Shown: positions 8,324 to 17,337, numbered from the stretch's first letter. The stretch: DNA of 64,000 bases from an uncultured bacterium (GCA_902778895.1 CACYZF010000006.1:1-64000); one strand, 5' to 3'. Numbers and translations are program-made. Notes: generated by a model not told the origin, from the sequence alone.

Positions 8324-9544
8324 TCACTTCAGGATGGGCGACCAGTTGGACTGGCCGACCTTGCCCGAACCGGAGACGAGCTTGCGTTTCGCGCCGAGCC
8401 GCGTATCGATCACGTAGATCGCGTCGTTCACGGTCAGCGTGACGTGGCGGTTGTCGGGAGCCCAGGACGGGTCTTCGCCGGGGAACGTGTTGTTTCCCTC
8501 GACGCCGATCTCCTCCATGACGCCGGACTTGCCGTCCGCGCTGAGCTTCGCCACGCGGAGCTCGTAGTTGCGGTTGATCTTGGCGCAGTAGGCGAGCTTG
8601 TTGTCGGAGGACCAGGACGGTGCGACGCGTTCACTGCCGACGAGGCCGGAAATCTCAGTGGCGCTGCCGCCCGCGAACGGGTCGATCACGCAGAGCACGG
8701 GGCGTCCGTTCTTCGCATCGGAGACGAAGCAGAGTTTTCTGCCGTCCGGACTCCAGCGCGGACTGGCCTCGACGGCCTTGCCGCTGGAGAGCTGTTTCAG
8801 CGTGCCGCCCTCGGTCGGGCGCGTGTAGAGGTCGACCCGGTTGTTGCGGGAAAGGATCATGGCGAGGGTCTTTCCGTCGGGCGAAAGCGAGCCGCCGGCG
8901 TTGATCCCGCCGTACTGCGTGAGCCTGCGGGAAAGCCCGGTCTCCATGTTGTACTGCACGAGGTTCGTGTAGCTGGGACCGTAGAAGCTGAATACGAAGC
9001 TCTTTCCGTCGGGAGCCCAGACGGGTTCGACGCTGAGCGTGTTGTGCTTCGTGAGCTGCCTGATGTTCGTGCCATCAAAGTCGCAGACGAAGATCTCGCG
9101 GTTTTTTGCCGATGTGGCGGCGGAGAAGACGATCTTCGAGCGGCAGATGCCCTGGATGCCGAAAAGCTTGTTCAGGACCGTGTCGACCGCCGTATGCGCG
9201 GCCGCGTCCACTTCCTTGCTGTCCGTGATGCGGAACGAGTGCATCGCGACGCCCGCGCTGTTCGAGATCGTGACCGTGAAGTCCTGCAGGGAACCTTTCG
9301 CCGACACCTGATATGCGGCGGTGCCGGAACTCAGAACCGTGAACCAGCCGCAGTACTTGAAGTCGGAAAGGATCTTCGCGGACAGCGCCAGGTCGGAGAG
9401 TCCGCCCGTGAAAACGAGCGTCGGATTGGCGTTCTTCGCTTCGGCCGTGACCACGATTCCGCCAGGCGCGGCGTTCTGCGCGAAGACGGGAAGGGCGGCG
9501 GCGAGAAGGGCGGCCGCCGTCAGAAGGAGCTGTAACTTTTTCAT
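8324..9544 (-). CDS. tolB: Tol-Pal system beta-propeller protein TolB
   Basis: 406 residues. TolB is the periplasmic propeller of the Tol-Pal system, which links Pal to the TolQRA complex and supports outer-membrane constriction. A signal peptide (MKKLQLLLTAAALLAAALPVFAQ) is followed by an N-terminal domain to about residue 130 and by propeller blades, each with the WD40-like pattern SPDGKxLA or WAPDGKSFVFSF. At least five such blades are visible (PVWAPDGK, GSLSPDGK, PRWSPDGR, PSWSSDNK, PSWAPDNR). No other tol-pal gene is in the window; it sits between a Sel1 protein and folC. Confidence 0.92.
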   Translation of the reverse strand: MKKLQLLLTAAALLAAALPVFAQNAAPGGIVVTAEAKNANPTLVFTGGLSDLALSAKILSDFKYCGWFTVLSSGTAAYQVSAKGSLQDFTVTISNSAGVAMHSFRITDSKEVDAAAHTAVDTVLNKLFGIQGICRSKIVFSAATSAKNREIFVCDFDGTNIRQLTKHNTLSVEPVWAPDGKSFVFSFYGPSYTNLVQYNMETGLSRRLTQYGGINAGGSLSPDGKTLAMILSRNNRVDLYTRPTEGGTLKQLSSGKAVEASPRWSPDGRKLCFVSDAKNGRPVLCVIDPFAGGSATEISGLVGSERVAPSWSSDNKLAYCAKINRNYELRVAKLSADGKSGVMEEIGVEGNNTFPGEDPSWAPDNRHVTLTVNDAIYVIDTRLGAKRKLVSGSGKVGQSNWSPILK

Positions 9545-9568
9545 GGGAGCTTCACGTCTCCTGCGTTG

Positions 9569-11830
9569 TTAGAGGGTATCGTCGTCCGCCGGCTCTTCCG
9601 CGGCTGCGGCTTCTTTATCCTGCGGCTTTTCGTCGGCTTTCTGTTCGGTCTGTGCCGGTCCTGCGTTCGGTCTGGCAGGGCCCTGCATTCCGCCCGGGAC
9701 AGGAGGCATGCCGCCCATTCCCATTCCGGGAGCCATGCCGGGGCCCTGCATTCCGCCGGGGCCGGGGATCGTGCCGGGGACGGTTCTGGGGACGCCGGGA
9801 CCCGCGCCCGGGATCGTTCTGGGAACGGTTCCGGGGATGGTGCCGGGGATGGTTCCGGGGATGGTTCCGGGGATGGTTCCGGGGATGGTGCCGGGTCTTG
9901 TGCCGGGTCTTGTGCCGGGCATACCGGGTCCCATGCCGCCACCCATGCCGCCGGGGCCCATCATGCCGCCGCTTCTGCCGGGGATCATACCGGGAGTCCA
10001 GCCGCGGCGCGGGATGGTCGGACGGATGGTCGGGAATCTGGGCTGATTGCGGTCGGGCGCGGTTTCCTCGGCGGGCTTGGCCGCGGTTTCGGCCGCGGTC
10101 CCGTCTTCGTTCTGAATGTACCGCGGGATATAGTTCAGAAGGGTTTCATACTTTTTGGCGAAGTTCGCGTTGGCGGAGAAAACGTCCGTGATGCCGTTTC
10201 TGGAAATCTCGGCAAGTTCGCGGACGGCGGGTTCATACCCGTTCGCTGCCGCTTCGTGGAGCAGGATCAGTGCGATCATTTCATCCTTTTCGACCTTGAA
10301 ATCCTCGTTGCCCTTCATGAATATCTTGGAAAGCGCCATGGCGGCGAGGGGGCTGGTCTGGATGGAGCGGAACGCCGGGTCGAGGCTGGTGGGATCGTAT
10401 TCCTCGCCCTCGACTTTTTCGAGTTCCTCAAGGTAGGCGTTGAAATAGCTCGGATACTTGAGCTTGTAGTCGTGCTGGACGAGCATGTCGGTGTATTTCT
10501 GCGCGAGTTCGGGCACGGGTTCCGGCACGCCATAGCGCGCGCCGCCGCGGGTGTAGAGCTTGACCAGCAGGTCCATGGAGGTCACGTGGCCTTTTTCGGC
10601 GGCCGCGGTCATATATTCGAGAGACTTTTTGAAGTCGCGGCTCTTGTTGTCCGTGCCGCCGGAGCGGTAGCAGACGGAGAGCGTGTAGAGCCAGTCGGGA
10701 TCTTCGGGGTGCGGGTCGAGCTCAAGCGCCCAGATCATGCGGGCGTATTCGCGGCTGCCGGCCTCGCGGAAGTAATCTTCGACGGCGAGGAAGTAACCGG
10801 CGTTGGATGCCATGTGAAGGCGTTCGAAGTAGTCGGTCTGCGCGCGTTTGTCGAACTGTTTCAGGCGCACTCTGCCGTCCTTGAATTCCTTTGCCTTCAG
10901 GTAAATATCCTCGGCGGACCAGCTCATCTGGACATTGTCGCGGATCACCTTGCGGGCATTGCGGAGGTCGTTTGCGAGGACGTTGAACTTGAAGAGGTCG
11001 TAGGGGTCGTTCTTCTTTTCGGCGTAGCGGAGCATACGCTTCGCGGCGGTCTCGCGCGTCTCGGCGACAGTCGAGGCGAGCGCGAGGTCGTAGTAGCCAT
11101 ACCCTTTTTCCTCGTCGACGGGGATGAAGTTCTTCCCGAACGTGTAGATGTCGCCGAGGTCGATTGCGGCTTTCAGGTCGCCGTAGCGGACCGCGAGTTC
11201 ATAGATCTCGAGGGATTTCTGGATTTCCTTCGGGAAGATGTTGCCGGAGAAGGTATTGCTGGCCAGGAAGTAGGCTGCCACGGGGTCGCCGGCACGCGCC
11301 TTGCGCTCCAGGAAGTTCGAGAAGTCATTGACCTTGTCAGCCGTACGGAGCATGGCGATGATCTCGGGGATGCGCTTCTCGTTTCTCGTGAAGACGTCGA
11401 AGAACTCGAACATCGCGGCGTCCGGGTTGGCTTTCAGCCCGATGGAGTCGATGCCCTTCAGGAAGATGCGGGCGAGGGCGAGGCGCGCCTTTTCGTTATA
11501 CACGGAGGCGAACAGATAGTAGCGGAACGCCAGATCGAGGTTGGGCTGTACGCCTTTGCCTTTTTCGTAGCATTCGCCGAGCATGTTGTGCACCTCGAAG
11601 TACTGCTCGACGGTGAAGTCTCTGGACGGAGAAAGTTTGGCGAGTTCAAGCAGATACTCGAAAGCCTGTTTCTGTCCGGCCTGAAGGGAGCCCGTTCCGG
11701 AGAGGCGGGAAACGGCGAACTGATAGCGCGCGGAGACGCTGCCGAGTTCGGCGGCAGGGCGCTGCGCATAAAGCGCGGGCGCGAGGAGCGCGGCGCAGCA
11801 GATGGCGGTAAAAGTCTTGGTCTTGTTCAT
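9569..11830 (-). CDS. Sel1-repeat exported protein with Gly/Pro collagen-like tail
   Basis: 753 residues from the ATG at 11830 (GAGGTG upstream; a GTG six bases further is less likely). A signal peptide ([23 protein letters not shown]) is followed by helical Sel1/TPR-like repeats to about residue 590: [79 protein letters not shown]. The C-terminal ~150 residues are low complexity: Gly/Met stretches and a PGT[IRV] tract coded by 12 bp tandem repeats (9831-9914), ending in an acidic helix. Sel1 proteins serve as adaptors in envelope complexes. It lies between hisF and tolB on one transcript; partnership with TolB is a guess. Confidence 0.8.
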   Translation of the reverse strand: MNKTKTFTAICCAALLAPALYAQRPAAELGSVSARYQFAVSRLSGTGSLQAGQKQAFEYLLELAKLSPSRDFTVEQYFEVHNMLGECYEKGKGVQPNLDLAFRYYLFASVYNEKARLALARIFLKGIDSIGLKANPDAAMFEFFDVFTRNEKRIPEIIAMLRTADKVNDFSNFLERKARAGDPVAAYFLASNTFSGNIFPKEIQKSLEIYELAVRYGDLKAAIDLGDIYTFGKNFIPVDEEKGYGYYDLALASTVAETRETAAKRMLRYAEKKNDPYDLFKFNVLANDLRNARKVIRDNVQMSWSAEDIYLKAKEFKDGRVRLKQFDKRAQTDYFERLHMASNAGYFLAVEDYFREAGSREYARMIWALELDPHPEDPDWLYTLSVCYRSGGTDNKSRDFKKSLEYMTAAAEKGHVTSMDLLVKLYTRGGARYGVPEPVPELAQKYTDMLVQHDYKLKYPSYFNAYLEELEKVEGEEYDPTSLDPAFRSIQTSPLAAMALSKIFMKGNEDFKVEKDEMIALILLHEAAANGYEPAVRELAEISRNGITDVFSANANFAKKYETLLNYIPRYIQNEDGTAAETAAKPAEETAPDRNQPRFPTIRPTIPRRGWTPGMIPGRSGGMMGPGGMGGGMGPGMPGTRPGTRPGTIPGTIPGTIPGTIPGTIPGTVPRTIPGAGPGVPRTVPGTIPGPGGMQGPGMAPGMGMGGMPPVPGGMQGPARPNAGPAQTEQKADEKPQDKEAAAAEEPADDDTL
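9831..9914. repeat. 12 bp tandem repeats coding PGT tripeptide-like units
   Basis: Seven 12 bp units, most of the form CCGGGGATGGTT/G and two of the form CCGGGTCTTGTG, start at 9831, 9843, 9855, 9867, 9879, 9891 and 9903. On the minus strand they encode PGTI and PGTR pairs. Further degenerate units flank them. Such arrays change length by slippage. Confidence 0.9.
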
Positions 11831-11847
11831 GGTCACACCTCGCGAAG

Positions 11848-12609
11848 TTAAGCGTTTACTTGGAGACCTTTGGATTTGAGGTAGGCTTTCAGCTCGCCGA
11901 TGTCGATCATGTGGAAATGAAAGACGGAAGCGGCGAGGAGGATGGAGGCGCCCGCCTCGGCTGCCTCATAGAAATGCTCCATCGTCCCGGCTCCGCCGGA
12001 GGCCACGATGGCGGCCCGGCAGTTCTGGGCGAGGGTGCGGATGAGCGGGAGATCGTAACCGGTGCGCGCGCCGTCTCCGGCCTTGCTGGTCGGGAGGATG
12101 ACGTCCACGCCGGTATCGTCGACGAACTTGGCGAATTCGAGCGCGTCGGTGCCCGTGGCGGTGCGTCCGCCGTTGATGTAGACCTCGTAGCCGGACGGCA
12201 TGGACTTGTTCGCGTCGACGTCGATGGCCGCGGTGATGCGGTTCGCGCCGAACTCCTTGACCAGGCTGGCGAGGAGCTTGCGGTTCTTGTATGCCGCGGA
12301 GCTGATGGAGATGCAGTCGGCGCCCGCGGAAAGCACGGCTTCCGCGCTCTTTTCGTCGCTGATGCCGCCGCCCACGGTGAACGGGACGGTCGCGGCAGCG
12401 GCGACGGATTTGACGACGTCGAGGAGTGTGCCGCGGTTTTCGACCGTGGCGTTGATGTCGAGCAGGGCGAGCTGGTCGGCTCCGGCTGCGCAGTAGGCTT
12501 CCGCACAGGCGACGGGGTCGCCGGCGTCGGCAATATCAATGAAATGGACGCCCTTCACGACGCGTCCGTTCTGCATGTCAAGGCATGGCATGATTTGAAC
12601 TTTGTTCAT
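11848..12609 (-). CDS. hisF: Imidazole glycerol phosphate synthase subunit HisF (atypical signature)
   Basis: 253 residues, a full-length TIM barrel. HisF joins PRFAR with ammonia from HisH to give imidazole glycerol phosphate and AICAR. The catalytic Asp11 ([12 protein letters not shown]) and Asp130 (AAIDVD) are kept, as are TVGGG (79-82), ISISSAA and [15 protein letters not shown]. The usual TS[MI]DxDGT loop reads TSKAGDGA (near 174-181), so one highly conserved Asp is Ala. No hisH is adjacent; the downstream genes are a Sel1 protein and tolB. It is either a diverged histidine enzyme or a HisF-like paralog of the amidotransferase type. Expression starts at the promoter 12654-12682. Confidence 0.85.
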   Translation of the reverse strand: MNKVQIMPCLDMQNGRVVKGVHFIDIADAGDPVACAEAYCAAGADQLALLDINATVENRGTLLDVVKSVAAAATVPFTVGGGISDEKSAEAVLSAGADCISISSAAYKNRKLLASLVKEFGANRITAAIDVDANKSMPSGYEVYINGGRTATGTDALEFAKFVDDTGVDVILPTSKAGDGARTGYDLPLIRTLAQNCRAAIVASGGAGTMEHFYEAAEAGASILLAASVFHFHMIDIGELKAYLKSKGLQVNA

Positions 12610-12653
12610 AGGAACTCCTGAAGAAAAGTTACGGTTTATTTGATTTCTACTAT

Positions 12654-12682
12654 ATAATAAAGCCGGAATGAGGTTAATTCAA
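12654..12682 (-). promoter_or_regulatory. Promoter of the hisF-Sel1-tolB-folC operon
   Basis: TTGAAT (12677-12682), 17 bp, TATTAT (12654-12659) on the minus strand, 45 bases before hisF. Genes downstream are spaced by 17, 24 and 42 bases with no other clear promoter. Confidence 0.55.
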
Positions 12683-12760
12683 GCGCAAAAAGCCGAAAAC
12701 GGCGTTTTTTTTCGAAAAAAAACGGGGTCGTTTCAGAAAATAAAGCGTTTTGAGAGAAAA

Positions 12761-12797
12761 TACCCGCAAAAACGGGAGAAAACATTTTTTGCGGGTA
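12761..12797 (-). terminator. Terminator after ftsI
   Basis: A 12 bp inverted repeat, TACCCGCAAAAA (12761-12772) and TTTTTGCGGGTA (12786-12797), lies 35 bases after the ftsI stop. On the minus strand it is followed by TTTT. A weaker GCCG-loop-CGGC hairpin with T5 lies further on, near 12687-12703. Confidence 0.65.
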
Positions 12798-12831
12798 CAA
12801 GGAGAAAAGGCAGAGTCGGATTTGTACAGGA

Positions 12832-14829
12832 TCAGCGCCGTATCGTGGAGGATTTCGTGGTGGATGCCGGACGGCTGGCGACGGTGGTCCCGGATTTCTT
12901 CGTGGTCTGCTTCGCCTGCTGTTCTTTCAGCTGGCGGTCACGCGCCTCCCGTCTGGCCTGGACGAGCGCATCCTCGCGGACTCTGCGTTCATGCAGCGCC
13001 TTCTGCGCTGCGGAACGTTCCGCGAGCCATTCCTCTCTGGAAAGTTGCGGCTGGACGTACATGTATTTGAGCGTGCGTTCGGCGATGGCTTTGAACGTGG
13101 GGCCGGATGCGGATCCGCCGTAGCGGCTGCCGACCGTAGGATCGTCGCAGGTGACGAGCAGGACGAATTTCGGATCTTCGGCGGGGACGAACCCGACGAA
13201 CGACGCATAGTAGCGGTTGGAGTATGCGCCGTTGATGACTTTCTGCGCGGTCCCGGTCTTGCCCGCCACGTGGAATCCCTCGATGGCGGCTTCCGTGCAG
13301 GTGCCGCCCGCCTCGGTCACGCCGATCATCATGTCGGTGATCATCTTTTTCGTGGTCGGGTTCGCGAAAATGCTCTTCGACTCTTTGATCACGGGCATGA
13401 CGCGCACGTCGTCGCCGCGTTCGATGCGGTCGACGATGCGGAGGTTGACCTTGTAGCCGCCGTTCGCGATCATGCAGTAGGCGCGTGCGAGCTGGAGCGG
13501 GGAGACCGCGATGCCCTGGCCGATGCAGAAACGCGAGACGGAGAGGGAGTCCCACTTCTCGAGGGGACGGAAGATGCCGGAGGTTTCAGGTTTGAGCTGG
13601 ATCCCGGTCCGCTGTCCGAATCCGAAGGAACGGAGCGCGTTGTCGAGGTTCTTCGCGCCCATCATGACCGAGATCTTTGCCGTGCCGATGTTGCTGGACT
13701 GCTTGATGACTTCGGTCACGGGGACCTTGCCGACGTTATGCGTGTCGTGCAGGAGACGGCCCGCGTACTTCCAGACGCCTTGTTCGCAGTCGACGATGGA
13801 GTTCGGGGTCACGAATCCTTTGTCCAGCGCGTAGGAGACCACGAACGGCTTCATGATGGAGCCGGGTTCCAGCGCGAGCTCGGAAAGGCGGTTCGCGGAG
13901 GATTCGGGGGTCATGGTGCTGCGGTCGTTCGGATTGAACGTGGGACGCTGCGCCGCGGCGAGGACGTCGCCGGTCTTCGGATCGACGAGGAGCGCCCATG
14001 CGGCGTGCGGTTTCACGCGTTCGCACATAAGGTCGAGTTCTTCCTCCACGATGGCCTGGAGCGGTTCGCGGATGGTGAGGAAGATGTTGTAGCCGTCGAG
14101 CGTGGGTTCGCTCTTGCTGTTCGTGAAGGTCACGGGACGGCCGTTTCTGGCGCGTTCGTAGACCATGGAGCCGGAGGTGGCGGTCATGGCGTCATTGAGG
14201 GAGCGTTCAATGCCCTGGATCGGGACGAACGTGTCGTAGGAGACGTTCGTGAGGCCGAGGATGTTCGCCAGCATCGTGTTCTTCGGGTAGTTTCTGCGGT
14301 AGGAACTGGTGAAGGAGACGCCGTGGAACGCGAGTTCCTTGACTTTTTCCTTCAGCATCTTCGCGGTCTCGTACTTGACGCCGGTCGCGATGACGGCATA
14401 GTGGCACTCACGCTCGATTTCTTCGCCGTTCGCGTCCTTCGTCGTAAAGGAACGTTTGCTGAGGCGGTGGAAGACCTCGTCGGAATTGACGTTTTCGCAG
14501 TTCTTTTCGAAGAAATCCGCGATCATGCGGCATTCCGTCTCGGTCTTGTCTTTGTCCTTTTTGTTCAGGATGTAGATGTTCGCCGGGTCGCCGACGATGT
14601 CCATCGTGGGGACGTTCCCGACGAGCAGCGATCCGCCGAAGTCGAAGATCTCGCCGCGCGTGCCGTGGGTCTCGATCCGGGTCGTATAGGTGTTCTGGGC
14701 TTTGCCGAAAAGTTCGTCGTGGCGCGAAATCTGAACGGAATAGAGAACGCGTGCGACGTAGCCGAACCCGCAAATGAGCAGGATGTACACGAGAGCCATG
14801 CGGATGGCCATAGAGCGGAACAGTGTCAT
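12832..14829 (-). CDS. ftsI: Division-specific penicillin-binding protein (transpeptidase)
   Basis: 665 residues. FtsI/PBP3 cross-links septal peptidoglycan. One N-terminal membrane segment (residues ~10-30) is followed by the PBP dimerisation domain (GTRGEIFDFGG) and the transpeptidase domain. The active-site motifs are S324-I-M-K327, S378-S-N and K524-T-G-T; SIMK replaces the usual ST(F/V)K but keeps Ser and Lys. After about residue 595 there is a ~70-residue tail rich in Arg, Lys, Gln, Ala, Ser and Thr (predicted coiled coil then disorder), which most FtsI proteins lack. It is the last gene of the mraZ-rsmH-ftsL-ftsI cluster; no mur genes follow. Confidence 0.95.
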   Translation of the reverse strand: MTLFRSMAIRMALVYILLICGFGYVARVLYSVQISRHDELFGKAQNTYTTRIETHGTRGEIFDFGGSLLVGNVPTMDIVGDPANIYILNKKDKDKTETECRMIADFFEKNCENVNSDEVFHRLSKRSFTTKDANGEEIERECHYAVIATGVKYETAKMLKEKVKELAFHGVSFTSSYRRNYPKNTMLANILGLTNVSYDTFVPIQGIERSLNDAMTATSGSMVYERARNGRPVTFTNSKSEPTLDGYNIFLTIREPLQAIVEEELDLMCERVKPHAAWALLVDPKTGDVLAAAQRPTFNPNDRSTMTPESSANRLSELALEPGSIMKPFVVSYALDKGFVTPNSIVDCEQGVWKYAGRLLHDTHNVGKVPVTEVIKQSSNIGTAKISVMMGAKNLDNALRSFGFGQRTGIQLKPETSGIFRPLEKWDSLSVSRFCIGQGIAVSPLQLARAYCMIANGGYKVNLRIVDRIERGDDVRVMPVIKESKSIFANPTTKKMITDMMIGVTEAGGTCTEAAIEGFHVAGKTGTAQKVINGAYSNRYYASFVGFVPAEDPKFVLLVTCDDPTVGSRYGGSASGPTFKAIAERTLKYMYVQPQLSREEWLAERSAAQKALHERRVREDALVQARREARDRQLKEQQAKQTTKKSGTTVASRPASTTKSSTIRR

Positions 14830-14868
14830 ATTGGTCGTCCTTTCTGTGTGCGGGAATTCGGTTTCAGG

Positions 14869-15309
14869 TTATTGGGCTCCTCCGGAGGCTCGGTCCACGC
14901 CGTTGGAGGTGTCCGCGACGCGCGTGTCGCCGCTGTACTGGGACGGAGCGGAGACCTGGCCTTCGAAACGTTTCATATAGCGCACCTGGCTCGGGTTGAC
15001 GGAGCGGAGCGCGAGGTTGTACTGGCGGATTTTGGCGTTGATGTTGTCCCAGGAGCGGAGCGTTTCACGCTGCGCGATGAGCGTTTGGATCTCGGTGCGC
15101 TTCTCCTGGATCTCTCTGGTGATGCGGTTCTTCTCGCGTGCGAGCTGTTCTGTTTTGTCGTTCAGGTGCACTCTGGCCCAGAAGGCGGCGGCGATGATGA
15201 CCATCATCATGGCCATTTTGAAGATCAGCCCCGCGACCCAGGGAGTTTGTGGGCGCCCGGGGTCGACGCTCGGTTCCGCCGAATTCGTTTTTTTGGTGAA
15301 TTTGTTCAT
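14869..15309 (-). CDS. ftsL: FtsL-like division protein
   Basis: 146 residues. Position between rsmH and ftsI and the shape of the protein, not sequence identity, support FtsL. A short cytoplasmic part is followed by one membrane segment (near residues 27-46, GLIFKMAMMMVIIAAAFWAR) and a heptad coiled coil (REKNRITREIQEKRTEIQTL, to about residue 90) in the periplasm. The last ~30 residues are Ser/Gly-rich and look disordered. FtsL with FtsB and FtsQ activates FtsWI at the septum. Confidence 0.75.
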   Translation of the reverse strand: MNKFTKKTNSAEPSVDPGRPQTPWVAGLIFKMAMMMVIIAAAFWARVHLNDKTEQLAREKNRITREIQEKRTEIQTLIAQRETLRSWDNINAKIRQYNLALRSVNPSQVRYMKRFEGQVSAPSQYSGDTRVADTSNGVDRASGGAQ

Positions 15310-15339
15310 GTTTGTCCCGCTCTCGTTTTGTGTTTATGG

Positions 15340-16326
15340 TTATAGTTTTTCTGCAGCGCGTAGTTTTGCACAGGCGGCCCTCGGGTTGGCGGCGAGCTCG
15401 CGTTCGTCGGCCTCGACGGGCTTTTTGGTCAGGGGTTTCAGGACGGCCCGCCAGGAACAGATGCATACCGGCGTCCCGGGCGGACATTTGCAGTTCATGG
15501 CCATTTCCCGGATGAAGTTCTTGACGATGCGGTCTTCCAGCGAATGGAAACTGATGACCGCCATGCGCCCGCCGGGGGCCAGAAGATCGACTGCCGCCTG
15601 AAGGCCGCTGCGGAGTTCGTCGAGTTCCCCGTTGACGGCGATTCTGAGGGCCTGGAATGCGAGAGTGGGAGCGGGCGGACCTTTGCGTCCGCCCTTGCGG
15701 TGGAATCCGCCCAGAACGTCGTCGCAGACGTCTGCCAGATCCCCGCAGGTGAGGAAAAGTTTGGTTTTGCGGAGTTCGACGATGCGGCGGGCGAGGCGGC
15801 GCGCCTCGCGGATTTCGCCGTAGTCGCGGAATATGGAAGTGAGATCCTCTTCTGATTGCGTGTTGACGATGTCCGCGGCGGTGCGTCCGCGGGAACGGTC
15901 CATCCGCATATCCAGCGGGGCTTCGGCGAATCGGAACGAGAAGCCGCGTTCCGCGTCGTCAATCTGCCTGGAGGATACGCCGATGTCAAGGAGTATGGTG
16001 TCGACCTTATCCCAGCCGAGCGTTGCGGCGCGGTCGGCCATGCGGGAGTAATCGGAATGCATGAGATGTACGCGGTCCCCGGCGAAAGCGAGGCGTTCGC
16101 GCGCGGCGGCCAGGGCCTCTTCGTCGCGGTCGAGGCCGAGCAGTTCCGCTCCGGGTTTGCTCTGAAGGAGAAGCGAACTGTGCCCGCCGTAGCCCACGGT
16201 ACCGTCGATGATGCGGCGGACGGTGCGGGATTCGGGCGCGAGGAAGGAGCAGACGGCCTCCGGGAGCACGGGGATGTGCTTCGGTGTCTTGAGCTGGCTT
16301 TCCTGTATGTTCATGGTCTGCGTCAT
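15340..16326 (-). CDS. rsmH: 16S rRNA (cytosine1402-N4)-methyltransferase
   Basis: 328 residues. RsmH (MraW) methylates N4 of C1402, the same base that RsmI (5794-6549) modifies on the ribose, so both enzymes for this nucleotide are in the window. The start at 16326 has GGAGAA six bases before it. Motifs: HIPVLPEAV near the N terminus, DGTVGYGGHS (SAM binding), LLGLDRDEEAL, ILLDIGVSSRQIDDAERGFS, PLDMRMD and VISFHSLEDRIVKNF near the C terminus. It is 12 bases downstream of mraZ. Confidence 0.97.
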   Translation of the reverse strand: MTQTMNIQESQLKTPKHIPVLPEAVCSFLAPESRTVRRIIDGTVGYGGHSSLLLQSKPGAELLGLDRDEEALAAARERLAFAGDRVHLMHSDYSRMADRAATLGWDKVDTILLDIGVSSRQIDDAERGFSFRFAEAPLDMRMDRSRGRTAADIVNTQSEEDLTSIFRDYGEIREARRLARRIVELRKTKLFLTCGDLADVCDDVLGGFHRKGGRKGPPAPTLAFQALRIAVNGELDELRSGLQAAVDLLAPGGRMAVISFHSLEDRIVKNFIREMAMNCKCPPGTPVCICSWRAVLKPLTKKPVEADERELAANPRAACAKLRAAEKL

Positions 16327-16338
16327 GCCGCGTTCTCC

Positions 16339-16800
16339 TTAATCCAGTACATCCAGGAAGCTGTCGCCGGTCTCGTTGAAGGCCTCGAACTCGGCGCGCC
16401 AGCGGGCTCCGTCCATGATCTGGCCGAAGTTGCTGGAAGCGATAAAGGCGACGGAGTCCTTGAGCTGGGCGAAATCCATCAGAATCTGCGGGATCTGGAT
16501 GCGGCCCTGCTTGTCGCACTGGAGCTTGAACGTGCGGGCGCCCAACTGACGCAGTTTCATGAGGTCCTCTTTGTTCGAAGGCGAAAGCTGGTTCAGCTTG
16601 GAACCGATGCGCTCGTTGTACACTTCCTCCGTATAGAGCTGAAGCGTGCGGTCGCGCCCGGGCATAAGCACGAAACACCCGGTCGGAGTCTGGCTGCGCC
16701 AGTCCGAAGGCACTGCAACGCGATGCTGACTGTCGAGTTTGTACTCGCAGTTGCCGCTCAGAATGCAGAAACTTGAGGTTGTTTTCGTGTCGTTTGCCAT
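16339..16800 (-). CDS. mraZ: Transcriptional regulator MraZ
   Basis: 153 residues. MraZ is an AbrB-like ring-forming DNA-binding protein that represses its own division operon. Both copies of the DxxxR motif are present: DSQHRVAVP in the first half and DKQGRIQIP in the second. The LQLYTEEVYNE and LRQLGARTFKLQCD segments fit the family. It heads the mraZ-rsmH-ftsL-ftsI cluster. Six operator repeats lie directly upstream (16827-16881), so autoregulation is well supported. Confidence 0.95.
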   Translation of the reverse strand: MANDTKTTSSFCILSGNCEYKLDSQHRVAVPSDWRSQTPTGCFVLMPGRDRTLQLYTEEVYNERIGSKLNQLSPSNKEDLMKLRQLGARTFKLQCDKQGRIQIPQILMDFAQLKDSVAFIASSNFGQIMDGARWRAEFEAFNETGDSFLDVLD

Positions 16801-16826
16801 GGTCGTTTTCGAGATTCTCTTTGAGT

Positions 16827-16890
16827 CCCCTTCGGAACCCCTATTTTCACCTTTCTTCCCCTAATTTACCCTGTCTCCACCATTTTTCAA
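16827..16890 (-). promoter_or_regulatory. Promoter and MraZ operator array of the division cluster
   Basis: On the minus strand TTGAAA (16885-16890), 16 bp, TAAATT (16863-16868) form a promoter. Overlapping and following it are six direct repeats of a four-base core: GGTG (16878-16881), GGGT (16868-16871), GGGG (16858-16861), GGTG (16848-16851), GGGG (16838-16841) and GGGG (16827-16830). The step is exactly 10 bp except the last, which is 11. MraZ of other bacteria binds direct repeats with a core like TGGGN at 10 bp steps, so this is very probably its operator. Confidence 0.8.
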
Positions 16891-17117
16891 GCCAAAAACA
16901 AACTTTTTTTCGATTTTTTTTCGATTTTTCCCTTTTGGGACCCCCTTTTTGCCACATTTGGCGTCTGAAAACGCGAAAAAGGACGGTTTTTCAAAGACTG
17001 GTTTGACGGAAAAATGTACGTGAAAAACAATTGCGTACACTTTGAGCTGAAAAGTGAGAAAAAAGAGGCGGAATAAGGAGAAAGTGAGGCGGGATGGCAC
17101 GAAAGTGAGGTTAAGAA

Positions 17118-17137
17118 ACAAGTCCTATAAGACTTGT
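17118..17137. other. Perfect hairpin in the mraZ-ruvA gap
   Basis: ACAAGTC-CTATAA-GACTTGT. The gap 16891-17305 is otherwise AT-rich (to ~17060), with a GC-rich alternating purine-pyrimidine stretch near 17160-17200. No open frame there has a plausible start or composition. The hairpin has no T run, so it is not a terminator; an operator or small-RNA stem is possible. Confidence 0.35.
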
Positions 17138-17305
17138 CAGCATGAGCTTGGTCTTAGGTCGCGTGCGCGCGAAAATGCGTGTGTGCACCATGCGCAATTA
17201 ATAAGGCGAATTTACCTCAAAAGTTTTTTCCTGAGCGAGGGAAAAACGATGATACAAGATGGATCACCGATGATAATTGAGGCGGGATCAAGTTGGAGTC
17301 AGGGC

Positions 17306-17337
17306 AAAAAAAAGACCGCCTCAAGAGTGAAGCGGTC
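17306..17337 (-). terminator. Rho-independent terminator after ruvA
   Basis: On the minus strand GACCGC (17332-17337) pairs with GCGGTC (17314-17319) across a short loop and is followed by eight T. It lies 28 bases after the ruvA stop. Confidence 0.85.

Noticed and set aside
6995..9535. An 846-codon plus-strand frame opposite folC and tolB
   Set aside because: The minus strand has unmistakable FolC and TolB motifs; the plus frame is Arg/Gly/Glu-rich filler without recognisable domains.
9566..11851. A 761-codon plus-strand frame with Gly/Asp/Ser repeats
   Set aside because: The repeats are the antisense of the PGT array; the minus strand has a signal peptide and Sel1 repeats.
11848..12609. 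Loss of the HisF catalytic acid
   Set aside because: At first the missing Asp in the TS-loop looked like the catalytic residue, but Asp11 and Asp130 are both in place by numbering, so the enzyme is only flagged as atypical.
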